From: Pristionchus mayeri
Taxonomy: Eukaryota; Nematoda; Chromadorea; Rhabditida; Neodiplogasteridae
NCBI GenBank assembly: GCA_036245805.1
Contig: BTRK01000001.1
Location: 25,861,087 to 25,925,086, forward strand
Length of the DNA stretch: 64,000 bases
Direction of reading: 5' to 3'
Shown: positions 55,423 through 64,000 of the stretch, in pieces
How the letters are laid out: the number at the start of each line of letters is the position of its first letter
How positions within the stretch are numbered: position 1 is the stretch's first letter
Made by a program: the position numbers and the translations under genes
The notes under the pieces: model-generated
What the model saw: the letters and a program-made list of their open reading frames with translations, nothing else
Told to the model about the DNA's origin: nothing
Database searches by the model: none

Positions 55423-58400
55423 TCACACGAAGCCGAAGTTCTTCGCCTTGATGGCCAGCTGTAGCTTTGCTGCCAGTGTTTTCTTCGAGTTGTAGAGGGG
55501 CAGATAGAGACGGGAAATGCACGTATTAGCCGTGGGAAGAAATCCGTCATCCGTAGGACGGATCACGACTGCAATCCAGTGGATTATTACGATCAATGTG
55601 GACATCCCCTCTTCAAATCGTAAAGTGTACTGCCCGATTGCTGGAAACTTCAATGTAGCCCATGTGCAACACCTATCTAACTGGTTTAACAAAAGTATTT
55701 GTTGGCTCCCCCTCCGAACAGACTCCTAATAGAAAAGCACTGCACTCACTGGTGGGCAGTGGCTGGAATCCTTCCTCAGTGGACGGCAGAGAGGGGGCTC
55801 CCGTCCAGAAGAAGATCAGATCTTGCTTCTCAGCCGGAGAGAGACGATCTGCCACCTGCGATCAGAGAGGAATTAGAGTGTGGGCGAGGGTAGATTATCA
55901 GTCTAGAACTGATGTACAGTAGTCAAGATTTCCTTTGTCGAATAGAAGGAAATATTAAATCGTTTGCTCATATTTCGCATTGTTCTAATAATGAAGAGAT
56001 ACGACTCTGTTTTGTCCACTTGGCAATTCTGATTGATTTCGCTGTAGAGGTTTAGTAAGAGTCACTAGCAACACAGCAACAGGATTGTCACTGAATGGTC
56101 CATGAAAGACTCCCCCTCCCCTCTTCTCACCTGCCAGAACCACTGCTTGAACTTGGCGATGGTCTCTGGAACGGCGTGCGACTCATCCGTCCATGCAGTG
56201 TACGATTGCATCAGTGATAGAGACACCTGAACAGAGCGAGATTGCATCACCACCACATCATCATTATGTAATCAGATAATCCATCATTAAATTCCGAAAG
56301 CTAGGGAGAAACGAGATTCGGTAGAGAATGCATAATTTCTCTGACTACTACTACCGTATCCACGTACCGTCTCCGTTCCACACAGGACCAGACGGAGATC
56401 CTCCGCCGTCAGATTGTCCAACATCGCTTGAGGGATCACGTCTTGCACACCTGGAGAGCATCATTGTCAGTGTCACCTTACTGCATTATCATTGATCGAT
56501 CGATTGACCTCTTCCACCATACCCTACTAATCGATCGCTCACTACTATCGTACCCTGTCTGATGGAGGCTAGGCATCGTCCATTGGTCGTTCCGAGTAGA
56601 CGGGCTTCCACGAATCGGTAGACATATTCGATGATGTTATCCTTGGTCACGAGCACATCATTTCCACCAGGAATGAGCTCGAGAGTCGTAGCGGGCTGAA
56701 GAGAGGGGTAAAGTAAACGATGATTAACTATACTGTAAATGGCGTTGGTTGTCTAAATCGGAATCGCAAACTGAATACCGTACCATTCCCGTAGCCTCGG
56801 GCGGCATGTCGATGGCGAATGTCATCTGGAGATCATCGAAGAACTGGGAGGGGTCGGGAGTCGAACAGCCGTCGACGATCAACTTCCGCAGAGACTCGAA
56901 CATCTAAAAGAGGGTGGATTCATACCAGGAAAAGGAAATGTTGACCGTTTACTTCATCAACTCATGATCAAATATTTTCAATAGACTCTGGAACGGTCTG
57001 TTAAGAAGTGATCACAATAGTGGACATTGTGATGTTTCTTTAGATACTACAACTTGCTTTAGCAAATTCGACCCAAAAACAAAAAAAATCAACTGTTATT
57101 AAAATGAGAGCTTGCCTGGGGATCGTAGAAAGCGAAGTCGTGCCAGTTGAGCGGTCGGCCGAGGATGTATTTCAGGACGTGTCTAGAGAGACGAAGAGGG
57201 AACATCTCGCATTGCATCAGACACACTCCGATGACTCTGCAAAGGCATTCGATTCACAACCATTAGAAAGAATAGTCAAAGGAATTCGCTGACAAGATCA
57301 CAACAAAAAGTCCTACAGCAACTTCCGTATCTCTTACCTGCCAACATTTCTGAATGCACTGATTCTGGCGGGAGACATCCTGCCAGGCACGGGCGAGTAG
57401 TGCGCCTTCTTCGATGGGCGGAAGAAGAGAGGAGCATCGTCAGCCTCTGTTGACGTCACCGATGGAGCAGATGCCAAGTCTGAGAGAAAGAAATGGGTTA
57501 ACGATATATAGAAAAATGTATTTGATTTCAGAAATCCCAATAACCGTGAAAATTGGCCAAAACTTTACCCAATTTTTTCTGTAATTGAATCAGTGGATAC
57601 CCTAGCATAATTTTGAAAGTCAACCCTGTTGAAAGGCGAACAGAGCATATTAACGAGTTAATCAATATTCTCCTCTTTATATACTCAACCGTACCCTTCT
57701 TCTCCTCCTCTCCTCGCAGCATGGCTATGTCCGTGGGAGCTGCATTCGTCATCATCAGATCGATTGCGTCAGCCAGATACGCCCTTTAATCAATCAGAGT
57801 AGTAGGAAGAATGGCCAAGCAAGATTGGAACATTGAAGTCAAAGGAAGTAAGGACGCGAATGTTGCTCATTACTGTCCGTCAGCCACTGCAATCTACCGT
57901 AATCTCGTTGTCACCTGAGTGCGGACGAATCTCCGAGCACGAGGATGATGTGCGAGAGGGGCAGATCCATGAACATTCCCGTGAGACGGCCTGCAGCTGC
58001 AGGGTAGATGGCGCGGATCCTACAAGTCCATGCTTATTCAAAAAAAGAATCTAAATTATTTTTCGACACGAGTGCGTTTACCACACTTGTTAGGTTGAAT
58101 GTGAACAACTCAGTTCATAAAAACGCATTCATATTTTATGAACTAGAATGGTCACTCACAGAATGAAGAGCCGATCGGAGAGATCAGTGGGCAGTTTGTC
58201 ACCAGGCTCACGACGAGTGTACGTCTCCTCTCTCTGCATGCGATTTCATTATGGGATTTCATTCTTGAAACTTCTTTTGTGGTGAAATATCCATCTCATT
58301 AATAAATTAATTAACGATGATTTGCTCACCAGATCGAGCAGGAAGTCGGGCGACACATTGAGTGCCTCAGCTGCAGCCATGTCATTCGGAGTGTACGGAG

Positions 58401-61400
58401 GGTGCATGTAGTTGAGAGGGAGACGACGGCTAAAAAACTCCGTCATTTCACGCTTCACCCCTGATGAAGTGATCTCTCCCTCAGGATTCAGGATCCTCTC
58501 CATTCCTCGCACTCTAGTAGTGAGATTGTGAGGAATGGAGATGGCCCTCGTCCTCCCTCGTCTCCTCTCCCACTCACTCGTATGATGATACTCGCCTCCT
58601 GGATGCAGAGCTGGACGATGACGTCACCGTGGCGTAGAAGGTGTCACGACCACGGATCAGCTGGATGCGACGACCAGTCGTCGTGCTGGAACCAGCTGCT
58701 GTCGATGAGGACGAGGGAGTCGAGGAACCTGCAGTGGAAGAGAAGAATGAGCATCCTCACTCTTTACTACACTGTGACAAAAAATAAGTGTAATAAAATA
58801 TAATCCCCCCTCCCCCCTCCCTTGAATCCCCGTGCTCACCGGTGGGCATGGGTCCTCCATACAGGTACTCGTCGTTGCCCACCGTGTAGCCGTAGTCGGT
58901 GAAGGGCAACTGACGGAGAGAGGCAAGAGCCTGCAAGAGCACCGAATTAGCCACTTTGCAGAAATATTTGATCCATGAACAATTGTGAAACCGTGAAAGT
59001 TTCACAGAAGAGGTCTTATAAAAAAATCGTCTTATAAAAAATCAATTTTATCGATTACAACAGTCTCTACCGTAATCCCCATCCCACCTCTGCGAGTGCA
59101 GTGTAGTAGGAGCGAGCGACGCCCGTTCCCTCGCCTGGCTCATCCACGAACTTCACTTTCACCTGAAATATAGTTCCTATCTCTTGTGAGAGTGAACCAA
59201 ACTTGAGCTAATCAGAAACAGACAACAACGACAAATGACCTTGTGACTGGCCAGAACAGGCAGTGGTTCATCCTTCTTCGGATTGAGGGCGGAGCTTCCC
59301 GATCGAGTCTCCGTGCCACGCATGGCATTGCGACGAGTGAAGGTACGATTCAGCTGGTGGCACGTCTCACGAACCAGAGCAGCCGGGTCACGGTGCACCT
59401 GAGAGACGAGTGGGTCAGGATTCAGCTCTCTATCGCATTGCAAGAATTGAAAGGAATCTGCACAGTATTCGCAGATTAGACACATTTTCAATCTGGTGAA
59501 CCCTCAATCCTCCCCTTCGTACTCACTTCGATGGATAGATCCTTGGTGGCAGTCGCTCTGTACTTCTCCATCCTCGCCCTCAACTCGTGCTGCTTCATCT
59601 CGAATCCGGCCAGTTCCCTCAGCAGTCTCGATCCACTCAACTCGCCACCCAGCGTGTCAGTGATGTCAGCGTGCAACTCCTGCAACCAATGATTAGTCAG
59701 TTTATTTGAATGATTTCTCTCTTCACTTTGTCCTTTGTCGTATGAAAGGACTGTAAACTTTGGGCAGTGATAAAAAAACAATCAATACTATAGATCAGCT
59801 GTTCACCTTGGCAATCAACTGCAGGGCGAATCTCCATCTGCCCATCAGCTTACGCAGGGGGTGCTCACGGAAGCTGCAATGACCACGATGAGATTGAGAT
59901 CTACTTCGCGCCGTAATTTGAGTTTCATATATGGTACTCTTACATTAACTTCAGCATAACATCAAATTAAGTCAGTTGTCGATCGACCTATTCCCTGTAC
60001 CGTACTCACATCTTGAATGTCTCGAGTATCTCCTCGTAGGTGACCTTCTCGAATCCAGCTGGTTTGAGTGCCTGTTGCTTCTTCTGCTTCTCCTCTGCTG
60101 CTCTCTTCTCCTCCTCCTTCTCTCCCTCAGCCATCACAATGTCGTCAGACGAACGACGCTGCAAATTTACGATATCAAACGAGTAATCGATTTACACAAA
60201 GTACTACGCATTTAGGTCCCCGGTACATCCATTTGTGTCCGTCTTTATGGAATAAGTACTTTGATTTCTGAGAAAACACGGAACAGAGAATGCTCAAAAC
60301 CACTGGGATAGAGGAGAACCATTCATTTATCCGCCACCTCTTCTTTTCTCTCTCTCCCTTCCCCACCTTGGTCTCTCCCTTGTTGCCTCTCTTCCTTCCC
60401 CTCTTTCCCTTCGGTTTCTTCTCCTCCACATCCATCTCTTCCAGATTCGGAGCTGATGCGACAGCGGCTGCAAATTACAGTCCAATTTTTAAAATATTTT
60501 AAAATAATTATCATTATCATTATCATTATTTATCCAGGATCAAGGTCTGGGCCTGGTGGAAAATGCTATTCTTCCAAGCAACTAATAATAAGCAACTAGC
60601 AACAAATTTTTTTTTAAAAATAATAACATAATAAAATTATCTAACACACAATGAAAACGTACGGATGACAACAGGCTGGATGGGGAGTACTGCATGGTTG
60701 GGTTCGTTCCCCTCTTCCTCTGCTCCTCCTACGAACAGTCGATGGGCGGGGACTGCAGCAGCAGTGAGCGACTGGTTGTGAGGATGGGAGACTCCGTGAG
60801 AACGAATCACCTGCAGATGAGAAACAATTATCTCTCGTTAGTCCACACTCAGACTCCAATGGAGTCATTCTTGAGCTCTTTTGTTAATCTCATCATAATC
60901 AGTCCCCATCTCCTCTCCTCACCTTATCGTGTTCATCCTTCGTCCTCTCTTGCGTCGATGGAGGAGGCCCGAAGATCACCTCCTTCTCCACCTACAATTC
61001 ATGTGATGGTGATGTCGTGCTTCTCCCTCCCGTCTACCCTCCTCCTCTCCTCTCTCACCGTGCTGGTCAGTAGCTGGGGTCTCTCCACAATCGGCAGCGA
61101 CTGCATGCACGACAGCTGCAGGGTGTCGTGTGCGTCGGTGAAGGAAGCACCAGGGAAGGAGACCGAGTTCGAACGCTGCAAGAATAGACGCTTTGTTGGG
61201 AGTTGTTGATATGGTCATACTATTACTAGATATTCGCGTTCTTAAGATTAATTTGATGATACACTCATTCTGGCAGTGATGGGCTTGGAAGGTTAGATGG
61301 TCCGGGGCCGCGTATTTTTTGTCGCCGGGGCCACGTTTATCCGGCTATGGGCGGGCCCCCGTTTCGCTCCCGGGAAGGTTAAGGGTTACGGAGGGGTTAC

Positions 61401-64000
61401 GGAGGGGTTACGCGTTTGGGAAGGTCGCGGGGCCGCGCACTCTCGAGGCCGCCAGTTGTAAAGCTTAGGGCCTGAGGCCGTGCTTAGGAGCATTTAGGGG
61501 TGTTTAGGGCCCATTTTGGGGGTTTCTTAGCGGGTTTTCTAGGCAGGTTAGGAGGTTTTACAGCTAATTACCTCCCCCCCCCCCGGTCGCCAGCTTGCTG
61601 GCTACCGGGGCCGCGCAGGTTCCTATCCGGGGGTGCGGGTTTACAAAAGCTTAACCTTTCTTAGCACACCACTGCATTCTGGTTGTGAGGTATCAGGGTG
61701 TCCGGAAATTTTTAAGAATTTTCTTGTTGTTTAGTTTTTTCACGAATGGGAAGCGATAAGTATAGCCTCGTGGTAGTAATGCATGAAGGTAATTGAGAAG
61801 TAACTTTTGCCATGATTGGGCAACACTATTAATATGTGACGATGCAATATGCAAAAAATGTCGCTTTTATACCCTCATTTTGAAAATTGTATATGCCAAT
61901 GGGATAACAGATATCAAATTTCAAACGCATTCCTCATAAGCATGAATAAGTGTACTATGTTTGGAAGTGTTGAAATCATGTATATCGTTGGAGCAATCAC
62001 AAATTAATGAAAAAATTTCGATTTCGGTAGTGATCATTTTCCTAAGAATATTTATTTTACCCTTGTTCACGAGCACGGGAGGGACTCCGATAACCACCCT
62101 TTGCTGTTGAGAAGACAACGTAGTGAGATTGGTCGTAATGGTATTTGAAATTATCTCTCTGTAGAGAGGACGAAGAAATTGGATAAAATGTCCAAAAATT
62201 AGTGAATTTCTGTTTCGGAGTTGCCTCAGAATTCTCATCGGCGTTTGCCGATCGAAATCTCCCCTCTTTATTATTGTGCATAATCCCCTTTTTGTCCACA
62301 GAGATGGCCATAATTATCCGTCGAAAACTGGGTGTATGACAGAGCATTTACTAAAATACTTAAAACCGTATTTTTGACTGAAAACATCATTAAATTCAAT
62401 TGTGCAACTGGAATATTGATGCAATTCCTGAACAGATAGCATTAATCGATTGCTCAATATATTGTTTACAAATAGATTTGTGAAATCCGACATATCGATA
62501 ATGCGCTAAGTTTTCACATGATCATTCTTAAAAATTTCCGGACACCCCAATACGTTTAAGTTTTTTAGCTCGTATCATAACCAAAAGCATGCACACCTGG
62601 TAGAATCTTCGTAGGCCGACGATTTCCTCCTTCGGGGGCGACTGGGATCCAGAGCGACTGGCGACGCAGTACGAGAGGGTTGACTTCTGCAGATTGAGTA
62701 TTTAATTTTTTTAAATGAGAAACAATCGAAAAGGACAAAAAGATCAGATCAAGAGAGCAGAATCAAAAATTATGGACCGATGAGATGGCAGAATATTTCG
62801 AAAATAGACTTTGTCAAAATTTGGTTGACGAGCAATTCCATTGCTCAATTTTTAACAGTTTTCATAGCCCAGCAAATTTATCTCATAAGTCTCTTCATCT
62901 CTTCTTCCCTGATCCGCCGTACCTTCTTCTTGCTCTGCTCGAAAGTCTTCTCGGCGTCGGCCTTCGCTTCCACGAACCCGAGGTAGGCATCGACGACGAG
63001 GGCTGGCGCCTGCAATCAAAGGACCTCCACTAACGTACTCTCTCTCTCTTGTACTACCGTATCCCTTCCCTACCGTACCCTGAGTGTCTCCAGATCGACG
63101 AGTGGCGTGTCATCTCCAGCCTCTCCCGAGTGGGCACGCAGCACTCCCAGCAAACACGAGATCGTCTCCCGCTTCACCTGCAGATTAAAGTTGTCCACAT
63201 TCTCTTCGGATGATCTCTCGCAGGGTGAGACAGAGATGGGAATGGAGAGAGTGTCTCCTCTCACCTTCGACGCCGAGAGAGGGGAGGAGGAGGTTGCAGT
63301 GGGGGCTGCAGCAGTCGAGGAGGAGGCTGCCGTCGAGTCGGCTCCTGATTATAATCGAGTTACCAGTCGATACTTCAACGTGTGATCAGCCCCCAAACTA
63401 GAAATCGATAAAACAGTCAGACTACAGCACCCTGGCACATCTTCCATTTCCTTACCATGAGGACTCTTCCTTCTCTGGCTGCTGCCCTTCTTCTTCTCCT
63501 TGATCTCCTTCTTTCTCGCTTCCTCCGTCGACGTCACCGCATTGATGTACTGTAACAAGCAATATTGATTGATCAACAATATACCACTAATCGATACTAT
63601 CTGCTCAATCATCTCTACCGTACCTTGATCTGCGCCTCGGCGTGATCGAGTACCACTGCCAGCCAGCGCCACGAGTCCTCCAGTCGAGTGCCCACGTGGT
63701 CCTCAAAATAAAAATTGTTTTTTCGCTCTTTTTGTATCAAAAAATATTATACGACATTTTTATAGAAATAAGAAAATGGGATAAACCGTACGATGGCTCT
63801 CCTCCTCACTGCTTCCTCCATCTCGTCCAACTGAAGGACGTCGCCCATCGAGGCTGTGCGCGAATTGGGAGAGGAACGAGCTTAACACGTATTTATATTA
63901 ATATTATTTACTTAATAATAAAAATAATAATAAATACTAACCCTCGTTCTCCTGATTTGATCCAGCAGCCACGATGGGCAGAAGCTCTCCGATGACTCGA
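55423..64000 (-). CDS. ubr-5: E3 ubiquitin ligase UBR5/hyd, C-terminal part (5' partial)
   Basis: Thirty-one minus-strand exons run from 63942-64000 (continuing beyond the window) to 55423-55568, including 62597-62686, 61059-61175, 60010-60158, 59240-59398, 59088-59162, 57339-57479, 57115-57236, 56554-56695 and 55750-55855. The HECT domain begins near [20 protein letters not shown] (59162) and includes [86 protein letters not shown] and [16 protein letters not shown], with the catalytic Cys at 55519-55521; it ends IKAKNFGFV. In animals UBR5 builds K11/K48 chains on N-degron and other substrates. The end matches UBR5 much better than HUWE1 or TRIP12. No lesion was found. The intron after exon 57115-57236 begins GC (gcaagc). 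UBR box and most of the N-terminus lie outside the window. Confidence 0.92.
61280..61680. repeat. GC-rich foreign-looking block in a UBR5 intron
   Basis: About 400 bases are far richer in G+C than the rest of the window, with repeated GGGGCCGCG, GGTTACGGAGGGGTTACGG and TTTAGGG-like words. Near its right side is a 14-bp hairpin with one mismatch (61581-61610, CCCCGGTCGCCAGC / GCTGGCTACCGGGG). No coding frame is seen. A Helitron-like or other mobile repeat is possible but not shown. Confidence 0.55.
61693..62550. mobile_element. Tc1/mariner-like element, ~860 bp, in a UBR5 intron
   Basis: The ends share GGGTGTCCGGAAATTTTT in inverted orientation (61697 on, and up to about 62547) and are flanked by TA on both sides (61691-61692, 62551-62552), the Tc1/mariner target. 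The inside has short frames only, such as minus 62057-62347, without a clear DDE motif. It is probably a non-autonomous copy. Confidence 0.65.

Noticed and set aside
62057..62347. Minus-strand frame as a transposase in the Tc1-like element
   Set aside because: No D-D-E spacing or HTH could be recognised; the element is better called non-autonomous.

Overview
The window is nuclear DNA of a nematode, most likely a free-living rhabditid or diplogastrid. The evidence is a complete three-exon major sperm protein gene (nematode-restricted), genes cut into many ~60-180 nt exons by short GT-AG introns ending in tttcag-like acceptors, and nematode-type transposons. Assignment to a Pristionchus-like lineage is inference only.

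Layout. 0.15-2.0 kb: the C-terminal MyTH4-FERM tail of a class VII myosin (+). 2.9-3.6 kb: a major sperm protein gene (-). 4.9-7.8 kb and 15.1-17.5 kb: four tandem copies of a caspase-like gene with a weak CARD-like N-terminus, a p20-like half with a His and a Cys in the right places, and a p10-like half. Only copy 2 reads through all nine exons; copies 1, 3 and 4 are broken. The array is split by a 5.36 kb insertion (9692-15051) with 24-bp perfect terminal inverted repeats. It carries a second inverted-repeat element encoding a C2H2 protein, a tRNA-like sequence, and a scrambled ribosomal protein S13 gene. 17.8-23.8 kb: a serpin gene whose coding sequence is split by a 3.35 kb Mutator-like element with a perfect 8-bp target-site duplication. 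24-32 kb: purine-rich, repeat-laden DNA with only isolated candidate exons. 32.5-39.2 kb: a gene with degenerate KH domains, one small intron of which took in a 2.8 kb RTE-type retrotransposon. 43-45.6 kb: a Tc5-like DNA transposon whose long terminal repeats each contain a tRNA-like, pol III-like module. 45.7-46.6 kb: a large snapback element. 50.7-54.6 kb: a BTB-BACK-Kelch gene (+). 55.4-64.0 kb: the C-terminal 31 exons of the UBR5/hyd HECT ubiquitin ligase (-), with two repeats in one large intron.

Functional links. Two of the housekeeping genes belong to ubiquitin biology: UBR5 and a potential Cullin-3 adaptor of the Kelch type. The caspase array next to a serpin is suggestive, because some serpins inhibit caspases, but nothing in the sequence shows they interact. 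The most unusual material is the caspase-like array with altered active-site motifs, and the transposons that interrupted or carried host genes. No CRISPR, rRNA or canonical tRNA gene was seen. Exon borders come from reading splice sites by eye and are reliable only where protein homology supports both sides.
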